Shown piece after piece: positions 45,219-57,856 of a stretch of 64,000 nt of DNA. The stretch is from Archilochus colubris. Lineage: Eukaryota; Chordata; Aves; Apodiformes; Trochilidae. The stretch lies in contig CM041108.1 in assembly GCA_023079485.1 (NCBI GenBank), positions 3,224,001 to 3,288,000 on the forward strand, written 5' to 3'. The number at the start of each line of letters is the position of its first letter. Within the stretch, counting starts at the first letter, position 1. The translations under genes were made by a program, and so were the position numbers. The notes under the pieces are model-generated. The model was given only the letters and a program-made list of their open reading frames with translations. It was not told the origin of the DNA and searched no databases.

Positions 45219-48200
45219 GGAGCTGGGCAGAGAGGACTATGAGGACTTGAGACACATCCAGCTAAATGAGCTCCCCACGGTTGCTCAGCAGGGGGGGTTC
45301 AGCTCATCCAGCTTCTGCTCCTAAAAATTTGGCTCTCGGATCCAACAGAAATTTGGCTTCTCCATCAAGAGAGGAGCTTGATGCCTCTTTAAAAAAAAAA
45401 CTTATTTAAAGATGATCTGAACTGCACTTTGGCACTGCCTCTCCCCTCTCACCTTAACGCTGCCTGCATCACAGCCTCCAACATTGCTGGAGCTCATCAC
45501 AACTCTTCCCCTAAAGAGTCTTAGTAAAAAAGCAAAGACCTGAGAAGTTTTCCTTCCTCCTGCCACCTCTAACCACTCCCTGAATTCCCAGGCTGATCTG
45601 CCTGGCTGCAGAGCACATGTCCACACTGTCAGCATCCCGAGGCTGGACAGCCTCCAGTTTTTTCCTCCTGGTTGCTCCAGCCTCATGCCGAGCTGGTGCT
45701 GCTCCTACTTGATCCCTCTTCCAGTAACAAATTACAACAAGGGAAGAGGAGCCGGGTGAGGAGAAGGCTGGAAGATCCAGCAGCAAAACCTGCAAGAGGA
45801 GGCAGCAAAGCCCAGAGGCTTGCAGCTGGATCATGGATTGGTGGGAGCATGAAAATTCATTCATATGAATTTGGAATATAATACCTGACATAAGATGTAT
45901 CACTGCTGCCACGCTGCAATCCCAGATAAGGACACAGCAGTAACAGATGGAGGAACAAGGCACTTATCTTGTTAGCTGATGGATTTATCTCTCCTTCCCC
46001 CACCCTTCCCTACATATTCCATAGTGTGCAGAGAGCCACGTTCCCTGGCAGAGCAGCATATGGAGCACGAATTGATTTCTTCCTAACACCCCCTCCACAC
46101 TTTAATTCAATAAGAGCTGGAGTGGCGGATAAACAGCTTGTTGTGCTAGGAAAATTTCAAAACAGTCAAGAAAATGTCAAACTGTCTTTTTTATGAGTGC
46201 CTTTTTATTTTTTTTTTTCCTCCCCCCCCCCTGTTTCCTTTCCTCCTTGGGTGCTCAGCTGGCAACCAGGAATTGGTGTCCAGAGGGAGAGGCCCTTCCC
46301 TGGCTGTGGGGAGGCAGGCACCAGAGCATCTTCTGCCATGCCATGGCAGAAGGTGGCTTTGGTCCCATCCTTGGATGGAAGCAGGGAACAGAGTGGCTCT
46401 GGGTAAAAGATTAGGCAGATGGTTTCATCTGGCAGCTCCCTTAATCTCATTACTGGAGCTGGTGGAACTTTTTTTTCTGTGTGATCTCTCTTTACTTCTC
46501 TATCCTCACTCCATTCAAAATGTCTTTTTTTTTCCCCAAAAAGAGAGATATTTTCCTGGTGGTTTCTTTGTTAGGCATGAATAAAAACCTTTTTCAAAAA
46601 AGAAAAAAAATATCCATTTTTGGTGTCCTCTCCCTCTCTTTCAGTGCTTTATTTTAGCTCTGAAAAGGAGAAATTATTAGAAAAGAGGAAAAAGCACAGT
46701 AACAATTTTTCTGGATCTTGCTTAAAAATACAGAACACTTTGGGAATACCAGGGACATGATTCTGAAGACCACAAGCCAGACCCCTCTGCAATGTCATTT
46801 TTGCCAGTAACCTAAGTGGAGGCAGCAGCCATGGTGTGGGAGTTTATCTGGGGGTGTAGAGATCCAATCCTGCCTGGCCATCAGCATCCCAATGCTCAAG
46901 GCTCCCTCCAGACATCCAGACCTCTCTCAAACACCTTGCCCCAATTATTCCTCATTCCCAAAGGCACTGCTCTCCTCCTTCTCAGCTCTCCCCACACTTG
47001 CCACAGGTTTCTTGAAGGTTTTTTGCAATATAAAAAGCCTTCATCCTTTTCCTCCACCAGCCCTGCATCCCTTCTGCAGCTCATCCCCCTCCAGCCCCTC
47101 TGCAGAACAGAGACCACCACAGCCCCAGAGCTCAGCATCGGTGTGTGCATGGCCCCAAGATCCCAGGGCTGGTGGAAACCACCTCCCAGTCAGTTTGGAG
47201 GAGGTGTTGGAGGGATGAGACCCTGGTCCAAGAGTCTGCTTTTGGATTCTGACACAAGCACAAGGAAAGAAGAGGGGAACGAGCCCCTAGAAGTGACACC
47301 AAACCCAGCTTATTCTGAACAAACGCAGCAGAAAAAAGTCACTCAGGTGAACAAATGAAAACGTGCCCCTGAGAAATGTAGGATCTGCTTTCTTTCCTTC
47401 AAAATTTCCCACTGATGCACACAGAAGACACCCCACACCCATGGTTAGATGCCATCAGTGGCCTCAGCACCCTGGTCAGGATGCAACACCAGCATCCCCT
47501 TCCCCACAGCATTGGCAATTGCTGATCAAGCAAGGAACTGGCATCTGCAAACCCCAATCCAGGACAAGATCCCTCCCCCAGACCCACTGGGGAGCAGAAA
47601 TAAGGGCAGACAGTCCCATGGGGTGGGCAGCAACATGATGCTTGGGGTTGCACATCCCTGCAGGGTGAGCTTGCACCCAGGCAAACAGCATCTCGGGTCA
47701 GGAACTCACCGAGCACCAACTGGGATCATGTGGGGACAGAAAGGACCCACAGGAAAGTGTCCCAGGGAGCAGGGCTCTGTCCTTCTGCTTTCCACCTCCC
47801 CACCATCCTTCTGCTGCTGTACTGGAAGATGAGAGCTGTCTCCCCACCCCCTCTACAGCAGAGCAGTGCAGAAGGCTGCAGGATCCTGCAGGGAGCCGCC
47901 GTGTTTAGCATGCAAGAGAGAGAGCTGAGCCAAAGCCCTGCCTCATGCCACAGTGCTGCCAAGCAGCTGGCCAGGAGCAGGAAAAGGCTGCTGGAAGGAG
48001 AGGGGTGGCAGGTGAATTTGTAGCCACTCTGCTGCTCCCCATCATCTTCCCATTTGCTTTCAAGTAGGGCTCGGCTTTGGCGGGCAACCTCCCTGCCTCA
48101 GTTTCCCTCTGCAGAGCAGCAGTGACAGCTCAGGGCAGAGGGGGCAATGCTGGGATCCTGCCACCCCCTCCTGCTGCAGCCCCGGGCTGTCAGGAACACC

Positions 48201-51197
48201 AAGGAACCAGGCTCTTTGCTCCAGGACCATGATCTCTCTGTTCCATCCTTTCCTCCCCAATTACAGCTCCTGCCAGCTCACACCCCCTGATGACTGCAGC
48301 AGCACCCAAACACCCACGGGTGATGCTTTCTGGCCAGCACCCACCCTCTTCCACAGCCCAGCACTCAGCTCCAAGCCTTACCTGCCAGCAGCATCCCCAG
48401 CTGCCTTCAGGGCCACACCAAGGGAGGGGATCAAAGCAGGAGGCAGCAATGTCACCATGGGCAGCGAGTCCCTCTTGGATGCTGGTGCCTCTGATCAGCT
48501 CCAAGCCCCTGCATCCACCTCCCCTCCCAAAGGCCATGGGGAGCCCCTGCTCCCCCCACCCCAGGACCCTTCAAACCTGCCCCTTTCAAGCCAGGCTCTT
48601 GCCAAGCACCCAATTACAGCTCCATGGCCAAGGATGAAAAGCTGTTCTCCAGAGCATCCTGTTTTCTCTCTCTCTTTCTTTTTTTTTTTTTTTTTTTATA
48701 TTCTCTTTTCAAGGTTTCTTTTCCCTCCCTTCTCATGAGGTTAAAGAGCTAAAGACCAACTCAGAGACAGATAATAGAGTGACAGTGCCTCATAAAACAG
48801 CAGCCAAAGCTTTGGAGAAAGCTGGCATATGGTGCATTAGGGATTTCTGTCGCAGCAGCTGGGAGTAACAGTGACCCTCTGAACTCAATTTGCTCCGTGG
48901 CTTTAAAATGAAGGAAAGCCTTTGGACTGTCAAACTCCTCCTCTGCCTTCCAAGGCTGACTGCAGCCTCCAGCACAACCTTTTAGGGGCCTCACCCTCCA
49001 GTTCTTGCTCCTGGGGATGGAAGTGGCATCCCAAACCCTGTAGGGATGTGGTTAGGGAGGATGCAGTGCAAAAGGGAGAGCATCCCAGCAGCAAGCAGCA
49101 ACGCTGAGCCCTCTCAATGCTAATCCATCTCTTGATTCACTATAGAGTGGTAGGAAACCTTCAGAAGATTGCTTTCACAGTCCTCCCCCCCTAACTATTC
49201 CCTTTGCAAGAGCAGAGGGGTGAGGGGGGAACACTTGCAGGGTTTGTGCTGCATGCAAATGGCTCAGTGCTGCTACACAAACCCATCCCATTCCCCTCTG
49301 CTGTTACCTTTCTTTAAATGAGTACAGAAATTCTTCCCACTACGCATTAGCACCCAACGTAATGGTGCAAAGCATTTTTCATTTATCATCATAATGCCAG
49401 TCAAACGAACCCCCTAATAACATAAATGCAAGAGGAAAGCTATTAGAGTTTATTTGTGCAGTGGCTTTGAACTCGTCCCCACTGCTCCAACCACAGGACT
49501 GGAGGGGATGGATGGAGCTGGAAGCTTTGGGCCTTTTAATCCATAGTTTTTCCTTTCCTTCCAGACCACTACAACCCCGCACGGGTCACCAGATTTCACA
49601 AATTATCAAAATAAATACCAAAAATCCTTGAATAATTCAGTTCTTTTGTGCTTTTCCCTAGGAATGATGTGCTCCAAGTCAAGGCACTGGGGAACAGCAC
49701 ACCTCTTCACTCCAGGTCTATCTCTCAGCATCCCCCATCCCCAGCATCCAACTTGTCCCAGAGAAGCCCCATCCTGGAGAGTCCTTCACCAGGCATTTCA
49801 TTTTATCTCCAGTAATTTCCTCATTAAGCCAAAATTAAATGCATATTTCAGAACCTATGAGTGAGAGCAAACTGTTCAGTCTGATGCTTCAATAAACAAA
49901 AATCTTTGTGTGGAAAAAGCCTGGGTGCCAAATTACAGCCCTGCTGATGGGGCTGAGCCATTCCCAGCTGTGCAGTAACCCCAGTGTCAGGATGTGCAGA
50001 GCTGGCAGGGAGGACCCTGAACTGCAGAGGGAAAAGGAGCAGCACCCACCTGACAGATCAGATTCCTCATTAAGCTGAGAAACCCATTCTGCTCAATTTC
50101 TACAAATCAGTGTGTTTAGCAGCCAGGAAACTCCCAGGGAAGCTGGGAGTAGCTCAGGGTAGCTCCAAGGTGGCATTACTGCAAGAAGGAACCTTCTCCC
50201 TTTCAGGCTGTTGGTTGTTCCAGGGGAAATTCACTGAATCTATGATGGGATGGAAGGAAATCCAGGCTTTTTCAGAGCCTGGAGCCAAGGGAGGGTAGGA
50301 GATGCTGTGTGTTTGCATGCACACTGGGTTGGAGCTATGGTGAAGGGCTGCATGTTTAGCAGCTGAGGAGAAGCACCAAGGACAAACCCATCCCTGGGGA
50401 ATAGGTTGGGGAGAAGGTGCCAACAGTGAAGCACAAACAGTGGTGTGGAAAAGCATCCCCCTTCCCCAAACCAGTAGGCAATGCTGGGTGCTCACCAGCC
50501 CCTAGCCAGGACCTCCAAGCTCACAACCATCTCTTCCTTCTGCGCTGGAATCCTTAGAGCCAACAAAAACAGCCACCAATAAAATCCTGATGTCTTCTAA
50601 AAGCTCTGCCCCTGGCTCTCAGTTTGCTATTGATGGGCTCTGGGAAAGAGGCTTTGCAAAGAGCTTCCCTGGGTGCAGAGGTGCAGTGGGAGCTGAGTGG
50701 GAGGAGAGAAGGAGCAAGAGCCAAAACTTGGGTGGAAAGAAGATGACATGAATTGAGAGCAAGGAGTCAGAGGAGAGGAGGGCTCGCAAGAAGGGAAGAC
50801 AATAAAGCCCAGGGAAGCAGACAGAGATTAATGAGTGTTTTCCAAATATGATAATTTCTGGACAGCAAGACATTAAATTTAATATCCTCATGGGCTACTG
50901 CCAAGGCCTCTATCTCTCTGACCCTATGCACAGAGGAGAGAGGTCCCAGTTGGCTTTGCAGGACTCAGGTTGATCAAACCCACCCCACAGCATCTCTGCC
51001 TGAGCTTTTGCACACACAGGAGATGGATTTTCTCCTGCTGTGCCTTTGTGCCTCCTCTACAGCAGCACATCCAGCTGCCAGCACTCAGGTGCTGGTGACA
51101 TGTCCCCGAGTGCAGGCTGACGACACAACAGCCTGGTTTGGGTCAAGAAGCTCACGTGCATCCCTGCCACCCCCGGAGACATCCTGGGACACCCTTA
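45219..51197. other. Long non-coding stretch, no gene seen
   Basis: Contains a poly-T/poly-C stretch at 46206-46230 and T-runs at 48680-48698. The string CTGCCTCAGTTTCCCTCTG near 48092 resembles the MIR core but is isolated. C-rich runs at about 48544-48572 could form a G-quadruplex on the minus strand. No open frame shows a domain. Confidence 0.5.
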
Positions 51198-51730
51198 TCA
51201 TAGAATCATAGAATGGGCTGGGTTGGAAGGGACCTCAGAGATCATCAAGTCCAACCCTTGATCCACTCCCCCCGTGGTTCCCAGCCCATGGCACTCAGTG
51301 CCACATCCAGGCTCTTTGGAAAGATCTCCAGACACGGAGAATCCACTACTTCCCTGGGCAGCCCATTCCAATGCCTGATCACCCTCTCCAGAAAGAAATT
51401 CTTTCTCATCTCCAACCTAAACCTCCCCTGGCACAACTTGAGACCCTGCCCTCTTGTCTTGCTGAGAGTTGCCTGGGAAAAGAGCCCAACCCCCCCCTGG
51501 CTCCAACCTCCTTTCAGGGAGTTGGAGAGAGTGATGAGGTCTCCCCTGAGCCTCCTCTTCTCCAGCCTGAAGCCTCTCCTCACAGGACTTGTGCTGGATC
51601 CCTTCACCAGCCCAGTTGCCTCTCTTTGGACCTGCTCCAGCACCTCAATCTCCTTCCTGAGCTGAGGGGCCCAGAACTGGACACAGGACTTGAGGTGTGG
51701 CGTCACCAGAGCTGAGTACAGGGGCAGAGC
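51198..51730 (-). mobile_element. Young CR1 LINE with an unbroken ORF2 remnant
   Basis: It starts at TCATAGAATCATAGAATG and ends near GCTGAGTACAGGGGCAGAG. On the minus strand the ORF2 C-terminal frame stays open from 51754 to 51245 (169 codons, including [19 protein letters not shown] and [15 protein letters not shown]). A deletion of about 20 bp plus nearby changes remove the [12 protein letters not shown] segment without breaking the frame. The 3' 375 bp are almost identical to the 19.4-kb copy. The element is 5'-truncated and cannot encode a functional protein. Confidence 0.95.
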
Positions 51731-52984
51731 AGACCAGAGCAAGACTGAGAGCAAGACCTAGGGCTGGAGCCCCTCCAAATCCTGCCAGCAGCAGAGTCAA
51801 GCAAGAGCCTGCCCAAGGAAGCCAAGCCCAAGGCCCTGAGCCTGCAGGAATACTGCATCCGCATGCTACCGACACCCTTGTCACTGTTGTGACCTCCAAG
51901 GAGATGCCAAATGGCACTCGTTGGATGTGTCCATCCTGACAGAGAGGAGCTGGGGGGGAGAGGCTCAGCCCTGAAATCCCCATGTTTAACACCAAACCAA
52001 GCCAGAACCAGAAGCCAGCCATGGGCTTCTGCAGGGTTAAACTCTGCCATGGGAGGTGCCAGCACTTTGCAGAGGCAAAGCATACCTGCCTGGGGTTCCT
52101 CAGGCACTGCTGGCCAGGCAGATCCTGTCCTATTGCTCACCCCAGACTTAGAAAGGAATAAGGTATTTCTCTTGAGATGTTTCCCACTGGGTCTCTTGTT
52201 GCACTCCCAGAGTTTGCTGGGTGTCTCTCCACCCTGCCCATCCACTCTGCACCATAACCACGTCTGCACCCAGGCCCTGCACAAACCATGCTTGAGCTGC
52301 CACAGCTTGGTGTTGCCTGCTTTAAAAAACCTCCCACAAAGCTCATGGGAAAGAGGCCTCTCCCCCCCCAGCTATCTCCACAGAAACCACTGAAGCAGAT
52401 GGATCTGCTCCAGCAACCACCAGCACGCCCAGCTCTGACCCCTCTCCTGCCAGCCAGGGCTGCTCTGCAGGTCTCAGCTCTGCTCCCATTGCTCTGGACT
52501 CACACAGTTTGCCCAGTACCACAGCCCCTGCCAGCTGCCCACCAAGATCTGTGGGCTGTGCAGAATTGCTCTATTCACATTTAAAGGTCTGAACCAAGCT
52601 GGCTTCACAGTTCTTTGGTTCCAGAGGACAGGACTGACTCCACCAGTCCTCTCAAGCTGGTTTTGCCTTCTGAGCTGCTGGTGATGGCTCAGGTGATGGC
52701 TGCAAACCACCTCATGTCCTTACCCAGACACAACCAGAATCTGCAAGCTAAAATGATGTGACAGGGACAGAGCATGAAGAGGGTGAGAGCCAAGGATATG
52801 GGTGCTCCACCCCTGACAAAGCTTTACCATACCAAGAACAGAGTATTTCAAGCACAGACATGGCAGGACACAGTCTTCCCAAGCCCCTGTGATGTGCTCC
52901 AAGGAGGTGAGAGCTTGAGAAGGTGCAGGGAAAATCCTGGGACTGGGCTGTGCCTAGCAAAGACAGACTGCAGGCTGTCAGGGA
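51731..52984. other. Non-coding stretch, no gene seen
   Basis: Unique-looking DNA between a young and a fossil CR1. Open frames at 51703-52284 (minus) and 51911-52393 (plus) overlap on opposite strands and carry no domain. The fossil CR1 may extend into the right end of this interval, but I could not follow it. Confidence 0.5.
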
Positions 52985-54560
52985 GAAGGTAATTTGGAGG
53001 GGGGAGTGCTGATGGAATGATAGAGTTCAGCACCTGATGGAAAGAAAGCTGTGGAACAAGGATAAGAGACTTCAAAAGCCAGACTTCAACAATTTCAGGA
53101 AGCTGGTAGATGGGGTCTACTGGGAGAATAATCTAAGGTACAAAGAAGGGGAGAGCTGGCAGTTACTGGAAGAGACTATTACATGCACAATAGCAGGCTG
53201 CCCCATGGAAAGGGAGGAGAAAAAGCAGAGTAAGAGGCTGCTATGGCTGAATCAGGAGCCATTCAGTGACCTAGAAATAAAGGAGGAATTCTAGGAAAAA
53301 AGAAATTTGGAAATAAGGGCTGATAAGTAGGGGTGGGTAGAGCAGAACTGCAGCAGCGTGCAGGGATGAAGTCAGCAGCACTGACATGCAAAACAAGTTT
53401 CAATTAGCAAGTGACATGAGAGGAGAACAAAAAGGCTCTTGGCCATGGTGAGAGGAGGAAAAAGAAGGTTGGGTCCATTACCAAGCAGGAGAGGAAGGCA
53501 TGCAGCACAGATCTTCACTGTCATGTTTGATTACATCTGTATAAAGGAAGGAATATGGTGAGTAGACAGTTCCAAAATATTTATTAGCAGGAAGACTGGC
53601 ATTCACATCAGAGCAGGGAGGGAAAGAAGAGGGTTAAAGAAAAATAAGCTGGCAGAGACTGAGGAAGCTCTCTTGAGACTTCAGAGAAATCAGGCAGAAT
53701 CATTCCTGAGCCACTAGCACTGCTCTTTGGGAGCTCGTAGAGGCCAGCAGAAAGGGCAAGAAATCTTCATATCTTTAAGAAAAAAAACCAGGAGCTGTAG
53801 GCAATCAGCTCGACTTCAATCACAGGGAAGATACTAAAACAAACGATGAAACTATCACAGCTTGTATGTCCTGGGAATTTAATAAAGTGAGGGAAAAAAC
53901 CACCTCACAACCACCACCAACACGAGTTTGTCAAGAACAGATCATGTCAAACCAACCTAATTTCTGCCTTGACAGGATAACTAGACTTGGTGGATAAGAG
54001 GAAAGCTGTAGACATGATATACCTTGACTTTAATAAGGCTTCTGATGCTGGTCCCACATGGCACCCTCCGAGGAAAGTTGAGGAAACAGGGTCTGGATGT
54101 AATCACTGATGCTGGGGGCAGAGGGAGGAGGGATAACAGCCTGTTGACAAAGTGCTCTCAAAGAGTGCTTATCTATTATTTACAACCAAGCTAGGAGGGC
54201 AACCTACACTGGGATTCCTCCAGGGCCTGTCCCAAGCTCTCTGCTCTCTGCAACATTTGCATTTAACAGCTTGCATTACAGAGCCAGGAGCATGCTTATT
54301 AAAAACTGTGGACAATAAGAGAAGAGGGGTTGGAAGAAGGGCTGCAGGGCTAAGACCAGAATTTCAAATCACCTCTGGAAGAAACAATAAGAAATCAGAG
54401 ATGAACAAACGTGATGTGATGCACTTAGGGAGGAGAAATCAAATGCATGTTTAAAACTGAGGAAGATTGGCTAGGGGAGCATGGGCAGGAGAGGAGCAGG
54501 GCATTACAGCAGATCAAAACCAACAAAAGAACCAGCCAGGCTACAGAAGATGGTCAATCT
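52985..54560 (+). mobile_element. Fossil CR1 ORF2, linker through RT domain
   Basis: A highly diverged CR1 body, recognised by a series of blocks in the right order. GACTTCAACAATTTCAGGAA lies near 53082. TTTCAATTAGCAAGTGACAT is near 53397. AGGAGCTGTAGGCAATCAGC is near 53790. GTTTGTCAAGAACAGATCAT is near 53926. ATACCTTGACTTTAATAAGG is near 54019 and encodes the YLDFNKA motif of the reverse transcriptase. ATGCACTTAGGGAGGAGAAA is near 54419. The usual FADD catalytic motif is replaced by TVDN near 54306-54317, and many stops and frameshifts occur. It resembles older CR1 types shared with turtles and crocodiles. The 3' tail is missing. Confidence 0.85.
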
Positions 54561-56277
54561 TATGTTAACATGAGCTTTGTAAGAGGGACAAAGGAGAATT
54601 ATTTTGCTCCACTTGGTTTTAATTCAAAGCCTCAGCTGCAGCAGTTATCCCGACGTGGACATCACTCCTTTGGAAAAAGCAAGGTGAAGTCAGTGGGGCT
54701 TAACAGGTTGGCATCCACTCACTGCCCTGCACTGAGCACATCTCCATTCCTCACAGCACAGCTGAACCCACAGCTGGAGCTTCCCTTTCTTTTCAGCTCA
54801 ATCTAAAGTGTGTTTGCTCCAGTGCAAGACACAGATCCCCAACTGCTGAGATGCAATTGATTGCACGTCCGAGCTGGGGATGAGCAGGGATGAGTCCATG
54901 GAATAGCAATGTAACTCTTGAAAGACTCAGACGACTCAAGAGAAAGATGAAAGAGGCTGGGGATTGCTTTGTCACCACAAGGAAAGATTGAGGACAACAT
55001 GCCAGCACTTTTCCCAGGCACTGATACCACACGGAGGATGCTGAATAATCCTTTGCCACTTCCTTTCGGGGAGGCAGAAGGAAACAGCCTCATTTGGGAG
55101 ATCTTGGAATAACCTTCACTCAAACTCCTGAAACCTTTGCAGAAGGTCTCCAGGAAGCTCCCCCAAAGAGCAGTTCAGTTCAGATGTCCCCTGAGTGCCC
55201 AGCTCCAGCCCAGGGTGACATCAGCTGAGGTGCCACCTTGTGATCCTCCAGTAGGCTAAGACACAGCAAGCTACCAGGCTTTCCAAAGGTCTTGGGGCAG
55301 CATGACTATGAACTGGATCGTGAACTGCTTCATCCTGCTGGCCAGTGACCACTGCACCAGTAACCTCTGCAGCATCCATGAGAGCCATCTGCAAGCACCT
55401 GCACACCACTGGGAGCACGGACTCCACTATCCAGACAGTGTGACCCCACAAATCACAGCGAGCCACACTCAGCACTTTTATTCTTTATTGTTACAGTTCA
55501 GACAGCTCCATTATTTATCTGGATTATTTATTCATGTCCTATTTCCAGGGACAACCCGCTTGGCTGGATAGAGTTATCATGGTCTCTGCTCACTGCCAGT
55601 TCTTGTCCCCCTTTTACGTGGTATCTGGGCATGGTGCTACTCCTGCTCAAGTAATGATGTTGGCTTTCACTGGAGAGGCATCCCATCCATCTCAGCCCAT
55701 CCTGGGTGAGCACCTCGTTACTCATTTGTCCTCCCTCTCACACCACTGACAAGGGGAGGATTGAAAAACCTCAGCCAAAAATGACAGTAAAGTCTCAGCT
55801 GCTGACTGACAGGAGCACTGGAAATTTCCCGAGGCAACTCAATCAGCCCAGGTTTTCTGGCCATCTTTAAAAGCTGAGCAAGTCAAACCAGTTCAGACAA
55901 ATATTATCCCTGCTACCTGCAGAGAGAGGGGAGGCTTGGTCATAATGAGCAGAGTGGCTGCTGGCTTGAATTCAGCAGAGAGAGCCAACATATTGCCCTA
56001 TCCCCCAGCACCACAGTGTTTTAATTACTCTCATTTCAAGGCTGCACCTCAGAGTGCAGATGGACTTTTATCTGTTTTGCAAAGATTTAAAAGGCTGAAA
56101 GGTTATTGCCCTGGGTAAGCAGCTGTCTCCAAGCTGACTTAGATCCCATCATTTGCCCCCAGGCCACTGAGGCTTCAGGACAGCCCCCTGGGCACAGCCC
56201 CAGCTCCAGGACAAGCCCTCATCACCCAGGCTAAAGGGGACTCCTGGAGCCAGTCAGCACATCCTCCTACCCCTGGG

Positions 56278-56340
56278 GGCCTCAGTTTCCCAATCTGAGG
56301 TGCTGCCATATTAAAAGTTTCAGTGAGAAAGCATTTAGAG
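56278..56340 (+). repeat. Possible MIR-like core
   Basis: GGCCTCAGTTTCCCAATCTG matches the well-known MIR core CCTCAGTTTCCTCATCTG. The sequence diverges quickly on both sides, so this is a short remnant or a coincidence. Confidence 0.35.
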
Positions 56341-57828
56341 AAGGAAAACTTAATTTTCTAAGAGCAAAGCATGTCCCTTGGATCCACACGTGGATCCTGT
56401 GCCTCCAGGTACCACCAGCAGCAGCTCAAACCCCCACCTCCAACATCTGTCCTCTCCATCACTCCTCCTCCCTACAGCCTGGAGGATTTTCCCTGAGATC
56501 ACACTGGGGTGAAAAGAATTAAAAAAAAAAAGCCAAAACAGCCAGATGAATTCCCTTCACCAAATGCTTAACTCTTGGTAAACAAGGGGAGGTTTCTCCA
56601 AGGAGTGGTTTCAGTCCCAAGGAGGCTGCAGACAGCACTCCAGACACACATTTCTGCCTGTCACCTCTCAGACAGCAGACAGGAAGGTCTGTGCTCTCCT
56701 ACAAGGGATGCTGAGCATGCCTGGCAGATTTTTTAGCCTGCAAGAACTGAAAATCCTAAATACCTGGGCCAGAAGTGCTCTCAATTCCAGGTGCAAAAAT
56801 TTGTGGTGAATTCCGTATTTCACCATTCTTGGTAAATTAAAAAAAAAAACCACAACGGGGCAGCAGCAAGAACACCAATTGGCCCTGTGTGTTCATCACT
56901 CCTCTCTGGCTCCTCATGACCCATGCAGATCACAGACCTCCTACCAAAAGCATCACCACCTCCAGCAAGGCATTTCATGACCTACAAGCAGCCATCTCTT
57001 TCCAGGTCACTTGAAACAGAGCTGAAACAAGCATAAAGTCCCAAGAAATCACATGCTGAGTGCATAAACACTCCTGGCTCCCAATTTCCAGCCTCTTCTC
57101 TGAGCTGTCCTTTGAGGTGCAGAACGGTGGCAGTGGTGAAGAGATGCTCTAATCAGTGCATCTGATTTCAAACAGTGTCAGGACCATGTTATGCCTCAGG
57201 ATAAATGTGAAAGGCTGCCATTGAAGTAAGGAAGAGGTACACATTTCAGAAGCTGGAATCCAGCCTCAAAAAGTCACTAAAACTAAAATATTAAAGTGCA
57301 TTAAAAAACATAATAAGGCAAATTAGCAATCAAACAGAGCAGCTTGCTGGGGGACTGAGAAGTGAGGAGGAGTCCAGGGGCATAAACCACTACTGAAAAA
57401 AGGCCAAAAAGGCCTTGTTTAGAGTCAAAACAGCTTTTGATCCAAAATACAGCATGGAAATTCATTTTCCCTCATGCATTTTCCATGGCAGAAACAGCCC
57501 AATCAGCCTTGTCTTAAACTGCAATGCTGAAGCTCCCACCTGGAGTGTTTTGCACTGGGAAGGATGGGAAATTGCCCAGTGACTCAGTAGCATGATGCAA
57601 GCCATGGCCCCCTCCCTGTCCAAGATACTCAAAGCACTTTGGACTCCTTCAGAACATTATTTGACCAAGCCAGGTCCCAGTTTCCTGAACTGTGCAAAAG
57701 TCCTGCTCCTTCCCCAGTCCTGCTAGAACCAGGTCTTGATTTTATTTGCTCCATAAAATACCCGTGCAGGAGACAGCTTTCATCTCTTAGCACTGCCCTA
57801 AAAAGCAGAGAGGGCATCCAGAGGAGTT

Positions 57829-57856
57829 GGGTTTGGGGGGGGAGGGTTGGGCTGGG
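57829..57856 (+). other. Potential G-quadruplex motif
   Basis: Five G-runs (3, 8, 3, 3 and 3 G) separated by loops of 3, 1, 2 and 2 bases. The short loops make it the strongest such motif that I noticed in the window. Confidence 0.7.

Noticed and set aside
55221..55475. Minus-strand 84-codon frame upstream of AATAAA-like signals
   Set aside because: No family recognised. The AATAAA strings are on the same strand but lie upstream of the frame in transcriptional order, so they cannot end it.
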